A stretch of DNA of 64,000 nucleotides from Candidatus Poribacteria bacterium (lineage in GTDB: Bacteria; Poribacteria; WGA-4E; WGA-3G). The stretch is taken from NCBI GenBank assembly GCA_026702755.1, contig JAPPBX010000071.1:33090-97089 (forward strand). Direction: 5' to 3'. The notes below the pieces were generated by a model. The model was not told the DNA's origin, did not search any database, and saw only the letters and a program-made list of their open reading frames with translations. Within the stretch, counting starts at the first letter, position 1. Every line of letters starts with the position of its first letter. Shown here in pieces: positions 25,184 through 34,383 of the stretch. The position numbers were made by a program, and so were the translations under genes.

Positions 25184-25957
25184 ATGAAAAGCCTATTTGT
25201 AATGCTAATACTTATCGCGTTTACGGCATCTTTTGCCTACGCGGCAAACGAACCGGAGGATTCGCTTATCCTCTACTTCTCTTTTGACGAACTTGACGGT
25301 GAAAACACTATCGACCATTCAAAGTATGAGAACCATGGTGAAATGGTTGGTAAGCCAAAGCACGTTGAAGGCAAATTCGGTAAAGCTTTGGAACTTAACG
25401 GCAAAGACGACTGGGTTGTCGTGCCACATCACGAGATTCTCACCGTTGATAACAGCGTAACAGTGATGGCTTGGATTAATACTGAACGCCATCAAGGACC
25501 TGCTGGGCAGCGGTGGCAGGGTATCGTTGCAAAAAGCAACGGTCCACGTTCCTACAGTTTCTACACCGAATTCCCGAGTGAATGTTTGCACCTCAGTGTC
25601 GGTGGTGGAAGTGTTTGTAACAAAAAGGTTCCGTTAAACGAATGGGTGCACGTCGTCGCACAGGTAGATGACGGGACAACTCACAAGTATTGGGTGAACG
25701 GTGAAGCGGCTGGTGAATTCGGTGGCAAAAACGCTCCCCCCGGTAAAGCCGATACAGCGGATGTTCTTGTCGGAAGAACGCACGAAGGCAATCGTGAATT
25801 TTTGGGACTCATTGATGAGGTCCGTATCTGGAACCGCGCCCTTGATGAGGATGAGGTCATTGAACAGATGGAAAGCGGCTATTTTGAACTTTTCGCCGTT
25901 GATCCGCGTCAAAAACTTGCAACGACTTGGGGACATCTGAAGAAAACCTCACGATGA
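25184..25957 (+). CDS. secreted LamG-domain protein C
   Basis: 257 residues; GGAGG precedes the ATG and a signal peptide ends YAANE. The LamG domain spans about 25-235 (LILYFSFDELDGENTIDHSKYENHGEMVG ... SVTVMAWINTE ... WVHVVAQVDDGTTHKYWVNGE ... LIDEVRIWNRALDEDEV). The C-terminal motif PRQKLATTWGHLK matches the ends of the LamG proteins at 17907 and 18847 and of the unrelated secreted protein at 60158. It probably binds glycans or proteins at the surface. Confidence 0.9.
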   Translation: MKSLFVMLILIAFTASFAYAANEPEDSLILYFSFDELDGENTIDHSKYENHGEMVGKPKHVEGKFGKALELNGKDDWVVVPHHEILTVDNSVTVMAWINTERHQGPAGQRWQGIVAKSNGPRSYSFYTEFPSECLHLSVGGGSVCNKKVPLNEWVHVVAQVDDGTTHKYWVNGEAAGEFGGKNAPPGKADTADVLVGRTHEGNREFLGLIDEVRIWNRALDEDEVIEQMESGYFELFAVDPRQKLATTWGHLKKTSR

Positions 25958-26064
25958 TAAAAACCGTTCGTATGCGCGTTTCTGATGCTTGTGGATGTTC
26001 GAGTCCGACAAAGTTCAAGCGCGCATACATCTGTTTGTAGGCAAAAGGAGAACTTATTAAGGTC

Positions 26065-26466
26065 ATGAATGGAAAATTTATTGCGTCCGCGGACGTGGAA
26101 CGAGACGAATTAGAGTGGGGAACAATCGGTTGGCTCAGTCGTCCAGAGAGTACAGGTGCGCAAGACATCGTCGCCATGGAAGTTAGCCTCTCACCAGGAT
26201 ATGGACACGACTTCCACAAGCATCCTGATCAGGAAGAGGTTATCTACGTTATAGAAGGCAGTGTAGAGCAGTGGCTTGAAGATAAGAAACAGACGCTAAA
26301 TGCAGGCGATTCTGTGTTCATCCCCGCAGACATGGTCCACGCATCTTTTAACGTCTCCTCTGAGTCCGCGAAGTTGTTTGTTACCCTAAGCCCGAGCAAA
26401 GGCGCGGAAGGGTATCAACTCATTGATGTTTACGATCAGGCACCGTGGGACACACTCCGCTCGTAA
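26065..26466 (+). CDS. single-domain cupin protein
   Basis: 133 residues. Cupin motif 1 is GHDFHKHPDQEEVIYVIEGSVE and motif 2 is AGDSVFIPADMVHASFN, giving His, His, Glu and His as likely metal ligands. Small cupins of this kind may be isomerases, dioxygenases or sensors; the substrate cannot be inferred. AAAAGGAG lies about 20 bp upstream of the ATG and AAGG closer to it. Confidence 0.88.
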   Translation: MNGKFIASADVERDELEWGTIGWLSRPESTGAQDIVAMEVSLSPGYGHDFHKHPDQEEVIYVIEGSVEQWLEDKKQTLNAGDSVFIPADMVHASFNVSSESAKLFVTLSPSKGAEGYQLIDVYDQAPWDTLRS

Positions 26467-26515
26467 CTTGATGTGACGGCACATAGAGAGTGCCGACTCC
26501 TTTGATGGCATAAAT

Positions 26516-27331
26516 ATGCTCGAAACGTCATTGTCGATTCGCCAACGGATGCGCGAATTCTACGAAACGTCGGAAACCTATAAGGGTCTATTGGCTGCGC
26601 ACGACGAAGTCTATCTCCGACACTACGTAGAACTGGTGATCCGCTACGCGCCCCCTCATTCTAAAGTGCTTGACCTTGGGTGTGGAAACGGTATCTCGGC
26701 GCGGCTGCTTAATCAGGCAGACTTTGATGTGGTGGGTACCGATATTTCATCACTCTTTCTTGAAGAGGCGCGAGCGTGGGAGAACCCGCGGCTCCGATAT
26801 CAGGTTTGCGATGTGATGGAGCTGCCATTTGAAGACGAATCCTTTAACGTTATTTGTTCAAACGAGTTGGTTGAACATCTGCCGGACGTAGAGACGGCAC
26901 TAACCGAAATGATGCGGGTCGTGTGCAAAGGTGGCAGAATTGTGATCTCTGGACCCAATCTCTGTTCGCCCTTAATTCCGCTGATTGATTGGCTCAATCT
27001 GATGTCTGGCAAACCCGGCAGACCTGTCTGGGGTGAAACGAAGAAGCAAGCGTTGCAGCAGTTTATGCGAAATTGGAGGCTCTATGTCCAGAAGCGGTTC
27101 TTGACGAAAACACCACGTTTTATTTACCGCGAACCCGACCTACAAGCGGAGGCTATCGGCGGCGATGCGGACAGCGCCTATTACGCAAGCCCGATTGATT
27201 TGGCTCAATTTTTTCGCTCACACGGGTTCACAATCGTCAAGAAAGCCGTTGGGTTTGGGATAAAGGGTAGGATCATCGCAAGAGCGTTTCCGTATTTGAG
27301 TCCTTATATCACCATGGTCGTCGAAAAATGA
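26516..27331 (+). CDS. class I SAM-dependent methyltransferase
   Basis: 271 residues. Motif I is VLDLGCGNGISARLL, an acidic residue ends strand 2 (VVGTDIS), and the region ELPFEDESFNVICSNELVEHLPD is typical of Methyltransf_11/UbiE-like enzymes. The stop codon overlaps the ATG of the next gene (ATGA at 27328), indicating translational coupling. Together the two genes look like glycan, lipid or small-molecule methylation enzymes; the target is unknown. Confidence 0.9.
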   Translation: MLETSLSIRQRMREFYETSETYKGLLAAHDEVYLRHYVELVIRYAPPHSKVLDLGCGNGISARLLNQADFDVVGTDISSLFLEEARAWENPRLRYQVCDVMELPFEDESFNVICSNELVEHLPDVETALTEMMRVVCKGGRIVISGPNLCSPLIPLIDWLNLMSGKPGRPVWGETKKQALQQFMRNWRLYVQKRFLTKTPRFIYREPDLQAEAIGGDADSAYYASPIDLAQFFRSHGFTIVKKAVGFGIKGRIIARAFPYLSPYITMVVEK

Positions 27332-28149
27332 ACATTCGTCCGAACGACTTTGTCTTAGAGATAGGGAGTGGTCACAATCCGAAGGCACGCTCAGATGTTT
27401 TATGCGATAAATTCATAGGGGATGACGAACAGCGCGGCGGTGCAATCATTACCGACCGTCCGATGGTGGAAGCGGATGGGCAGTTTCTGCCGTTCGCAGA
27501 TCGAGCGTTTGACTATGTTATCTGCTCACATGTGTTGGAACACGTCGAAGATCCAAAACGATTCATCTCCGAATTAGAGCGCGTCGCACGCCGAGGCTAC
27601 ATTGAAACGCCGTCTGAAATCGGTGAGCGAATCTACGGGTGGCACTATCACAACTGGGTCATCAACTTGGTCGACGGCTGTTTAATGCTACGCAAGAATG
27701 AAAAAAATTCCCAATTTGGGCAACTTTTCCACAGGTTAGCAGTAACAGATAAACATTGGAAGCGGTTTCATATTACGCATCATAACCTCTTTTTAGTCCA
27801 ATACGAATGGGAAGATGAAATAGACTATAAAATACTTCTCGACCATGAATTAGCACTGGATTTGGAATGTCCTGATACGCTCGACAGGCTTGTTTCACCA
27901 GATGGGAATGTTCAAAACGAGTGGCTATTACTTCTTAAAAGTGCCGTGCCGCGAGGCATCGTTTCCCGTGCAAAATCGCTTTTGAGAAAAGGTAAAAATC
28001 GGCAGACGAAAACATTGCAAGAAATTCTCGTCTGTCCGCAGTGTAAAGGTGAAATTACGTGGAAAGAAAAGCGTCTTCGCTGCAAAGTGTGTGAACAGTG
28101 CTATCCGATTATTGATGGAATTCCAAGATTCACGATTTTTAAATGTTAG
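27328..28149 (+). CDS. methyltransferase-like protein with C-terminal Trm112-type zinc ribbon
   Basis: 273 residues, translationally coupled to the preceding methyltransferase. The N-terminal half is a SAM-methyltransferase fold with a weak motif I (VLEIGSGHNPKARSDVL) and the typical DRAFDYVICSHVLEHVEDP. Residues about 230-270 carry CPQCKG...CKVCEQCYPIIDGIPRF, a Trm112-like zinc ribbon. In known systems Trm112 activates separate methyltransferases, so the overlap with the upstream enzyme is suggestive of a heteromer. That pairing is inference only. Confidence 0.85.
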   Translation: MNIRPNDFVLEIGSGHNPKARSDVLCDKFIGDDEQRGGAIITDRPMVEADGQFLPFADRAFDYVICSHVLEHVEDPKRFISELERVARRGYIETPSEIGERIYGWHYHNWVINLVDGCLMLRKNEKNSQFGQLFHRLAVTDKHWKRFHITHHNLFLVQYEWEDEIDYKILLDHELALDLECPDTLDRLVSPDGNVQNEWLLLLKSAVPRGIVSRAKSLLRKGKNRQTKTLQEILVCPQCKGEITWKEKRLRCKVCEQCYPIIDGIPRFTIFKC

Positions 28150-28186
28150 GACTTACGCACTACCCTAAGGAAAATTAAAAATAGGA

Positions 28187-28217
28187 TAGCATCAAAAACC
28201 AAGCCTCGTAATGAAAT
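28187..28217 (+). repeat. dispersed 30-bp repeat (copy 2)
   Basis: TAGCATCAAAAACCAAGCCT followed by CGTAATGAAAT, matching the minus-strand copy at 22191-22220. It is preceded by AGGACTTACGCA (about 28148), an end of the palindromic element seen at 17707. Confidence 0.6.
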
Positions 28218-28290
28218 GGAGAGGCGACTCGAACACGAAAACCGTTAAATCACTAACCAACTATACTTATCCGCAAGGTATTTTAAAAAC

Positions 28291-29268
28291 ATGAATGTAG
28301 TACCGAAAGAATTTATTCGCGTGATGCCGGATGTGATGCAAAGTTTCATCAGTGAAGCCTTCCAGCAGGCGGGGACCTCGGAAGAGGACGCTGCGCACAT
28401 CGCTCACTTGCTGGTTCTCACGGACCTACGGGGTGTGTTCAGCCACGGCACGCGCCAAACGCCTGGATATGTCGGGATGATGCTTGACGGCAACGTAAAT
28501 CCACGTCCAAACGTCCGCTGCATCAATGAATCCCCGACGACAGCGGTCTATGACGGCGATGGCGGTATGGGACATTTTGCCTCGTATCATGCTGCAGAAG
28601 CAGCGGTCAAAAAAGCCAAAGAGATGGGCCTCGGTGCCGCAACGAGTCGGAATCATTTCCACTTTGGGAGTGCTGGCAAGTATACACGGCTTGCGCTTGA
28701 AGCGGATTGCGCCGGGTTCGCGGTCTCTTGCCACCGTTTTCGACACGGTCCCGGGAGTACGATTGCCACCGCAACTGGCGCGTCGCCGATGAGTTTTGCG
28801 ATTCCGGCGGGCAACCAGCCGCCCATAGTCGTTGATATGGCAACCGGCATTGATGCCAAACTGCCGTTGGAACAGGCGTTTGAACAGAGTCCCGCTGCAT
28901 TTTTCAAGATGTTGGGTTTGAGTCATGTGAGTCATGCACTCGGTGGGTTTATGGCAGGCATCTGGTTATTCGATAAGCCGCCGGATCCGCCAACAATCTG
29001 GGAAGGTGCCAATCAAGGTGCTTTCATCGCAGCGATTGATATTTCTCGGTTCCGACCGATTGACGAGTATAAAGCAGAGATCGACCAACACATCCAAGAT
29101 GCACGACAGATGCAACCTGCACCGGGTTATGACCGATCGGATCTGCCCGGCGGTTTAGAATGGGAGCGCGAACAGGAATGGGCTGAAATCGGCATCCCTG
29201 TTGGCAAAGATCATCAGGAACAGTTGAAAACAGTTGCTGAACGCGTTGGCATCCCACTGCCGTTCTAA
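28291..29268 (+). CDS. malate/L-lactate dehydrogenase family (Ldh2-type) oxidoreductase
   Basis: 325 residues. The family signature is present: DLRGVFSHGTRQTPGYVGMM near the N-terminus, GLGAATSRNHFHFGSAGKYTRLA in the middle, and VVDMATGIDAK before the C-terminal domain. These NAD(P)-dependent enzymes reduce or oxidise 2-oxo/2-hydroxy acids such as malate, lactate or ureidoglycolate, with a fold distinct from classical LDH. The exact substrate is not evident. Confidence 0.9.
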   Translation: MNVVPKEFIRVMPDVMQSFISEAFQQAGTSEEDAAHIAHLLVLTDLRGVFSHGTRQTPGYVGMMLDGNVNPRPNVRCINESPTTAVYDGDGGMGHFASYHAAEAAVKKAKEMGLGAATSRNHFHFGSAGKYTRLALEADCAGFAVSCHRFRHGPGSTIATATGASPMSFAIPAGNQPPIVVDMATGIDAKLPLEQAFEQSPAAFFKMLGLSHVSHALGGFMAGIWLFDKPPDPPTIWEGANQGAFIAAIDISRFRPIDEYKAEIDQHIQDARQMQPAPGYDRSDLPGGLEWEREQEWAEIGIPVGKDHQEQLKTVAERVGIPLPF

Positions 29269-29335
29269 ATGCTGACTTCAATTTTATCAGATATTATTAG
29301 AACTTGACCTCTTTCAATCGTCTAAGGAGCGAATA

Positions 29336-30010
29336 ATGTTAACAGCTGTTTTAGTTTTACAAGTGTTACTACTTATCTTTATCGTAGTACTCTCAATTGT
29401 AGGTTGGCGAAAGTTAACTTTAGATCAACAAACTTTAACTGTCCAGTTAAAGTTGACTGAAAAGTTAGCTGAAGACCAGCAAAAACTAACTGAGCAGTTA
29501 ACTGAAACCTCGCAAAAGTTAACCCAAGTGCTAAAGTTAGCTGAAGACCAGCAAAAACTAACTGAGCAATTAACTGAAGACCAACAAAAGCTAACTGAAC
29601 AGTTAACTGAAACCTCGCAAAAGTTAACCCAAGTGCTTTCAATTCAATTGTATGATAGGGGAAAGTTAACTGAAGACCAGCAAAAACTAACTGAAACCTC
29701 ACAAAAGCTAACTGAACAATTAACCGAAAAGAAGGTATCAGTTTCGTATGAACCTATAATACGTCACGAAGATAGGCTCTTCAGGAATAAGGTGGTGGCA
29801 AGTTATCGAGTGCAGCTTCACTATGATGGACTTCCGATTGGTGATCCAACGGAAAAAATAGTATATTCGGAAAATAAAGTGGATAAAGAGGCTGTCCAAA
29901 ACGCTCTCACAGGAGCATTGCAAACGCTGCAAATTGCCATTGAGGCATCTGGTACACCGTTTAGAGTCCTGAACACGGTTGACGATGTTATCAAGAATCT
30001 ATTCAAATAG
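29336..30010 (+). CDS. coiled-coil membrane protein of unknown function
   Basis: 224 residues; AAGGAG upstream. One N-terminal membrane helix (VLVLQVLLLIFIVVLSIVGW) is followed by about 100 residues of heptads built from KLTEQLT, EDQQKLT and ETSQKLT units, a long coiled coil. The last about 80 residues (VSVSYEPIIRHEDRLFRNKVVASYRVQLHYDG...) form a small globular domain I do not recognise. The heptads are near-identical at DNA level (29464-29534 repeated from 29535), indicating repeat expansion. The number of heptads may vary between strains. Confidence 0.75.
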   Translation: MLTAVLVLQVLLLIFIVVLSIVGWRKLTLDQQTLTVQLKLTEKLAEDQQKLTEQLTETSQKLTQVLKLAEDQQKLTEQLTEDQQKLTEQLTETSQKLTQVLSIQLYDRGKLTEDQQKLTETSQKLTEQLTEKKVSVSYEPIIRHEDRLFRNKVVASYRVQLHYDGLPIGDPTEKIVYSENKVDKEAVQNALTGALQTLQIAIEASGTPFRVLNTVDDVIKNLFK

Positions 30011-30031
30011 GTATTAAAGAAAATTAAAAAA

Positions 30032-30994
30032 ATGGAAAACAATACAAACAACATAGAAGATCGAAATATTGTGATTATTGGCGGTGGGACTGCAGGTTTC
30101 GCCGCAGGTGTCTATACGTCTCGCGCAATGCTTGAACCTATCCTGATTACAGGAGAGGCTCTCGGTGGGCAACTCTCCTTGACGCTCGACCTTGAAAACT
30201 ATCCCGGTTTCTTCGGCAACGAGGCGGGCGTTTTTATACAGGGTATGCAAGAGCAGGCGGAGCGGTTCGGCACCGAGGTTAAATTTGATACCGTAACGGC
30301 GGTTGACTTTTCACAACACCCGTTTGCTATCACGACCTACGAGAAAGAATATCGCGCCAAATCCGTGATTATATGCACGGGTGCCTCACCGCGGACGTTG
30401 GATATTTCGGGTGAAGAGGAATATGGTGGACGGGGTGTCTCTTACTGTGCAACGTGCGACGGGTTCTTCTTCCAAGATCAGCGGCTCGTTGTCGTTGGTG
30501 GCGGGGATGCAGCATTGGAGGAAGGTATCTTCTTGACAAAATACGCCTCTGAAGTCTATATCGTCCATCGACGGGATCAGCTCCGTGCAAGCCAGATCAT
30601 GCAGGAGCGCGCCTTCAAAAACGACAAAATCAAGTTCATCTGGGACACGGTCGTTGAAGAAATCAACGGCGACGCAGAAAAAGTGACAGGTGCCACCCTC
30701 AAGAACGTTAAAACCGGTGAGACGCAACTTTTCCCGATTGACGGTGTATTTATCTTTATTGGACATATTCCGAACACAGAACTCTTCACAGATGTCATAC
30801 ATACAGACGATCAGGGATATATCATTGTGGATGAGATGCAGCGCACGAATATAAACGGTGTTTATGCCGCGGGCGATGTGCATGACCATGTATTTCGTCA
30901 GGCAATTACCGCTGCGGGTGCCGGAGCTGCAGCCGCTATCGCCGCTGAAAAGTTTGTCGCAGAATTAGAGAACCGCGCCTATCCGGGGAATTAG
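30032..30994 (+). CDS. trxB: thioredoxin reductase
   Basis: 320 residues, normal for the family. The FAD motif is GGGTAGFAAGVYTSRA, the redox-active disulfide is C139-A-T-C142 (YCATCDGFFF), the NADPH motif is VVGGGDAALEE, and the C-terminal FAD motif is AAGDVHDHVFRQAITAAGAGAAAA. It transfers electrons from NADPH to thioredoxin in the cytoplasm. The ribosome site is weak (AAAGAAAA). Confidence 0.95.
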   Translation: MENNTNNIEDRNIVIIGGGTAGFAAGVYTSRAMLEPILITGEALGGQLSLTLDLENYPGFFGNEAGVFIQGMQEQAERFGTEVKFDTVTAVDFSQHPFAITTYEKEYRAKSVIICTGASPRTLDISGEEEYGGRGVSYCATCDGFFFQDQRLVVVGGGDAALEEGIFLTKYASEVYIVHRRDQLRASQIMQERAFKNDKIKFIWDTVVEEINGDAEKVTGATLKNVKTGETQLFPIDGVFIFIGHIPNTELFTDVIHTDDQGYIIVDEMQRTNINGVYAAGDVHDHVFRQAITAAGAGAAAAIAAEKFVAELENRAYPGN

Positions 30995-31101
30995 ATAGCA
31001 CCAACTGCTAATTTCCGAGCAGACTGAGAGACATTTGGTTCTTATTTCCAAACCTGATGCCTGGTAGCGGAGTCGTTTTTGGAATCGCGGTTGAAACCTT
31101 T

Positions 31102-31138
31102 TCCACGATATAAACATACTAAATGTCTGAATCGTGGA
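31102..31138. promoter_or_regulatory. inverted repeat upstream of the toxin-like gene
   Basis: TCCACGAT (31102-31109) and ATCGTGGA (31131-31138) are perfect complements. TGAGAGA motifs occur in both orientations nearby (about 31028, 31187, 31208, 31244). These could be operator sites for autoregulation, as in many toxin operons. Confidence 0.35.
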
Positions 31139-31291
31139 TTAAACAGAAATAGTTTGATATTCCACGCAATTTTGTGATAGACTTTGAGAGACATACTCAA
31201 AATCTCTCATTTTACAAGTTTTCTCAATTTTCATCAAATTTTGAGAGATCCCTGGGTGATAGCGTTTGCCCACCCAAGAAGGAGAGAATTT

Positions 31292-31831
31292 GTGCCTTGG
31301 ACAAACGGTGCCCTTATCCTTTACCACGGTACTACTGATATTGCGGCATCAGTTCTGTGCAAGCCTTCGGGGACCCTGCCGCATAGCATTGATGTTTCAC
31401 TCTGTAGAGCACATACAGATTTTGGTCAAGGTTTTTACCTAACTACGTTTCTACAACAAGCAGAAAGTTGGGCAGATAGACAATTCAGGGATATGCGCAG
31501 GCGTCGCCGGAGTAAACAGTCAGCACGGGCAGTGGTCCTTAGATTTGAAGTAGATAGGAATCAGTTAGCATCTTTATTGAGTTTATGCTTCGTTACAGAT
31601 AGATCAAACCCAGACTACTGGAATTTTATTGAGTACTGTCGGACCGGAATGGTCCCACACTTGCTACATGGCAATAAGAATTATGATGTTGTGTTTGGGC
31701 CCGTCACGCTTTGGCCGCAGAAGTTCGTCATCAAAGATGCCGACCAGGTTAGCTTTCATACGAAAGCCGCGTTGGAAATACTGCCTGCCCCCGTGCTACA
31801 TAGCCAAGGAACACCAACCTATATTTTGTAA
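31292..31831 (+). CDS. DUF3990-like putative ADP-ribosyltransferase-fold toxin
   Basis: 179 residues from a GTG at 31292, chosen because AAGGAG lies 8 bp upstream; a TTG 36 codons earlier opens the same frame without support. The start of the domain, LILYHGTT, and the later HTDFGQGFYLTTFLQQAESWADRQ match the conserved H-G and DFG.GFYLT..QA..WA motifs of DUF3990. That family has an ADP-ribosyltransferase-like fold and is often found as a toxin. Two small genes follow on the same strand. Assignment as a toxin is inference from the family. Confidence 0.75.
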   Translation: MPWTNGALILYHGTTDIAASVLCKPSGTLPHSIDVSLCRAHTDFGQGFYLTTFLQQAESWADRQFRDMRRRRRSKQSARAVVLRFEVDRNQLASLLSLCFVTDRSNPDYWNFIEYCRTGMVPHLLHGNKNYDVVFGPVTLWPQKFVIKDADQVSFHTKAALEILPAPVLHSQGTPTYIL

Positions 31832-31858
31832 TAGAGGTTTGCATACATGGAGGAAAAA

Positions 31859-32149
31859 ATGGCACCTGTAAAAGAACCCAATGTGTTCTTGCCGCGCAGC
31901 CACATAGATGCTTATTGGAAGTTGGTTCGCAGATCTCTGAGCGAGATCTTTGATAAATCACCAAGTGAGGCAGATGACTACCAGCAAGAAATTGAAAATC
32001 TTCCGCTGTTACAGCAAGATTTCTTCTATAACGGCGAGGCATTGTATGTTGCTGCTGCCCTTGCCGATGAAGAGCCAACTGAACAGCAGCACGCTCACTA
32101 CCAACGCTTACAAGCAAAGATATACCGTCTCTCCGAACGAGAGGAATGA
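31859..32149 (+). CDS. small protein downstream of DUF3990 gene, possible antitoxin
   Basis: 96 residues from the ATG at 31859, which has GGAGG at 31849-31853; an ATG four codons earlier (31847) is the alternative. The sequence is mainly helical and acidic (SLSEIFDKSPSEADDYQQEIENLPLLQQDFFYNGEALYVAAALAD). I do not recognise a family. It begins 27 bp after the DUF3990-like gene, so an operon and partner role are likely, but no antitoxin domain is visible. Confidence 0.65.
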   Translation: MAPVKEPNVFLPRSHIDAYWKLVRRSLSEIFDKSPSEADDYQQEIENLPLLQQDFFYNGEALYVAAALADEEPTEQQHAHYQRLQAKIYRLSEREE

Positions 32150-32299
32150 CACAACGTCCGTTAATAGACATTAAACGAAAGGACAAAAGCATTCTCGCCG
32201 CCTACAGATATTCGGAGTAATCTGCTGGTATCACAATGGGTCATGAGTGGTTTAATTCATCCGCATCACGCAATTAGTGGCTTTTTATCGGAGGAAGTT

Positions 32300-32563
32300 A
32301 TGCAAGAATCTTCAGTATACAAACACCTCGTAGAGACAGCCGGAGAAGAATACTATCAACGGGGGGCGCGACAAACAGCGATTCAATCCGTCTTCAGTGT
32401 TCTTGAGTTTAAGTTTGATAGACGCGCTGTTCAAGCTCTTAGACCCGCCTTAGAAAGCATCCAAGATCTGCAACGTCTTCAAGAGTTGCATAACGAGGCT
32501 TTACGCGCAGAAACCTTCAAGGCGTTCGCCCGCACTTTGAATATGAACGGTAACGAACAATAG
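32300..32563 (+). CDS. small conserved-looking protein of unknown function
   Basis: 87 residues from ATG 32300, selected by GGAGG 7 bp upstream; the frame opens further upstream at 32243. The sequence is helical (EEYYQRGARQTAIQSVFSVLEFKFDRRAVQALRPALESIQDLQRLQELHNEALRAETFKAFARTL). The pattern resembles the C-terminal tails of Rpn/PD-(D/E)XK transposase-like proteins, but no nuclease part is present. It may be a remnant or an independent small gene in the same operon. Confidence 0.6.
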   Translation: MQESSVYKHLVETAGEEYYQRGARQTAIQSVFSVLEFKFDRRAVQALRPALESIQDLQRLQELHNEALRAETFKAFARTLNMNGNEQ

Positions 32564-32639
32564 TTAAAGAGAAAATTGAGTCGGATAGTTGGTATAAGGT
32601 TATAGATTCAATACAACGAAGGAAAAGGAAACTATTTCA

Positions 32640-34292
32640 GTGACCGATCACAAACACCCACGTCTTGCTCTCGGTTTAGATTCAAGCACGCAGAGCCTAT
32701 CTGCTGTTGTTATTGATATTGACACAGCGGAAAAATGTTTTGAGCATTCGCTTGATTATCGCGCCGATACACGCCTCAACCAATTCGGCATTGGGGAGGA
32801 TTATATCTTACCGCCAAGCGATGAAGGCGAAGCCGAGCAGCCACCGTTGATGTATCTCGCCTCGCTTGATGCCCTGTTTGCTGACCTACGCGAGGCAGGC
32901 GTTCCACTTGAGGATATTCTGCTCATCAACACATCAGGGCAGCAACATGGGCATGTCTATCTGAACCGAGACGCGGACGCGCTTTTGGCGCAGCTTGCGA
33001 GTTTCCAAAACTTTGATGAGGATGGACGCGACTTGCAAATCCTGCTGGAGAAGGCGTTCGCATATCCGAATGCCCCGATCTGGATGACCGCGAATACCTC
33101 GGCGCAAACCGAGGCTGTCCGAAACGGTGTCGGTGGGAAAGCAGAGATGATTAATCTCTCCGGTTCGGATGCACCGCTCCGCTTCACAGGTGCTGTCGTG
33201 CGCCGTGTCGGCGAACAGTTTCCTGAATGCTATGCGGCAACAGCAAAAGTCCAGTTGATTAGCAGTTTTATTCCAGCAGTGCTAACGGGTAACGCCGAAG
33301 TTCCTATCGACTACGGAAACGGATGTGGCATGTCGCTCATGAATTACCGGACCCAAACGTGGGATGATGCGCTGTTAGCAGCAACCGCGGACGACTTACC
33401 GGGTGGTGTGGGAGCACTTCAGTCGAAATTGCCAGCACTCGCACGTCCAGATTCCATTGTGGGCAGTCTCGCTGCGTATTACATAGAGAAATACGGCTTT
33501 GACGGTCGCTGCGCAGTGATCGCAGGCTCCGGTGACAATCCGCAAGCCAAGGTGCCGGTTGCCGGAGATTTGCTCAGTCTCGGGACGAGTTTCGTCAACA
33601 TGGTCTCAACCGATGGGGACACGCTCGATCCAGAGGGATTTGCCAACGCGATGTATGATGGCATTAGTCGTCCCTTCATGTTCGGATGCCGCACGAACGG
33701 CGCGATGGTATGGGATGCGGTGCGAAGTCAGTATGGATTAACGAAAGAGGAATACGCACCCGCAGAAGCAGCGTTACAGGTTGTTGTCCCTGGAGAATTT
33801 ATGGCGTTTTGGCAGCCGAAGACCGAGTCCTTCCCAGTCTCTGGTGCGTTTGAATTGATCCATTCGACAGCACAACCCACGCTGGCAGAAGATTACACCG
33901 GTATTATTGAGACGAGTCTCGCTGCGGTTTATATTTACTCCGCTGTCTTTACAAAACAAACACAAGCTCCTTTGTTCGTAACCGGCGGCGCAACAGATAG
34001 CCCTGAAATCATGCGGCGTGTCGCGGGAATCTGGAATAGACCTACGCTGCCGGTGGAAAAAGGCGGTGCAGCACTTGGAGCCGCTGTTGCAGGGGTTAAG
34101 GCACTCTATGATGCGAACTCCGACACGGAAGCCGAGTCTTTTGATATTGAGGCGTTCAGTGCTTCGGTCCTGAAACGCGGCGAACCGATTCAACCACATC
34201 CCGAAGATGTCGCTGCCTATCACGGTGAGGGGAAGTATCTCCAGCGGTTTCGTGAAAAATACGAAAAAATCATGACAGAGCATCCAGCATAA
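32640..34292 (+). CDS. FGGY-family sugar kinase, xylulokinase-like
   Basis: 550 residues from a GTG at 32640 with AAGGAAAAGGAA upstream. The first phosphate-binding motif ([18 protein letters not shown]), the [10 protein letters not shown] substrate loop, and the second ATP motif ([38 protein letters not shown]) are all clear. SGQQHG is the hallmark of xylulose kinases, which phosphorylate D-xylulose for the pentose phosphate pathway, but related ketose or polyol substrates remain possible. Confidence 0.9.
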   Translation: MTDHKHPRLALGLDSSTQSLSAVVIDIDTAEKCFEHSLDYRADTRLNQFGIGEDYILPPSDEGEAEQPPLMYLASLDALFADLREAGVPLEDILLINTSGQQHGHVYLNRDADALLAQLASFQNFDEDGRDLQILLEKAFAYPNAPIWMTANTSAQTEAVRNGVGGKAEMINLSGSDAPLRFTGAVVRRVGEQFPECYAATAKVQLISSFIPAVLTGNAEVPIDYGNGCGMSLMNYRTQTWDDALLAATADDLPGGVGALQSKLPALARPDSIVGSLAAYYIEKYGFDGRCAVIAGSGDNPQAKVPVAGDLLSLGTSFVNMVSTDGDTLDPEGFANAMYDGISRPFMFGCRTNGAMVWDAVRSQYGLTKEEYAPAEAALQVVVPGEFMAFWQPKTESFPVSGAFELIHSTAQPTLAEDYTGIIETSLAAVYIYSAVFTKQTQAPLFVTGGATDSPEIMRRVAGIWNRPTLPVEKGGAALGAAVAGVKALYDANSDTEAESFDIEAFSASVLKRGEPIQPHPEDVAAYHGEGKYLQRFREKYEKIMTEHPA

Positions 34293-34299
34293 AAATCAA

Positions 34300-34383
34300 G
34301 GATGGAAGGAAAGGATGGATGGAAGGGAGATGAAACTTCCAATCTTCCAATCTTCCAGTCTCTGGAATGGAAGGAAAGGAAGA
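34300..34383. repeat. GGAAG-type heptad repeat
   Basis: GGATGGAAGGAAAGGATGGA...AAGG faces TTCCAATCTTCCAATCTTCCA at 34338-34360, followed by another GGAAGGAAAGGAAGA run. The last run provides the ribosome-site-like sequence of moaC. Confidence 0.65.
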
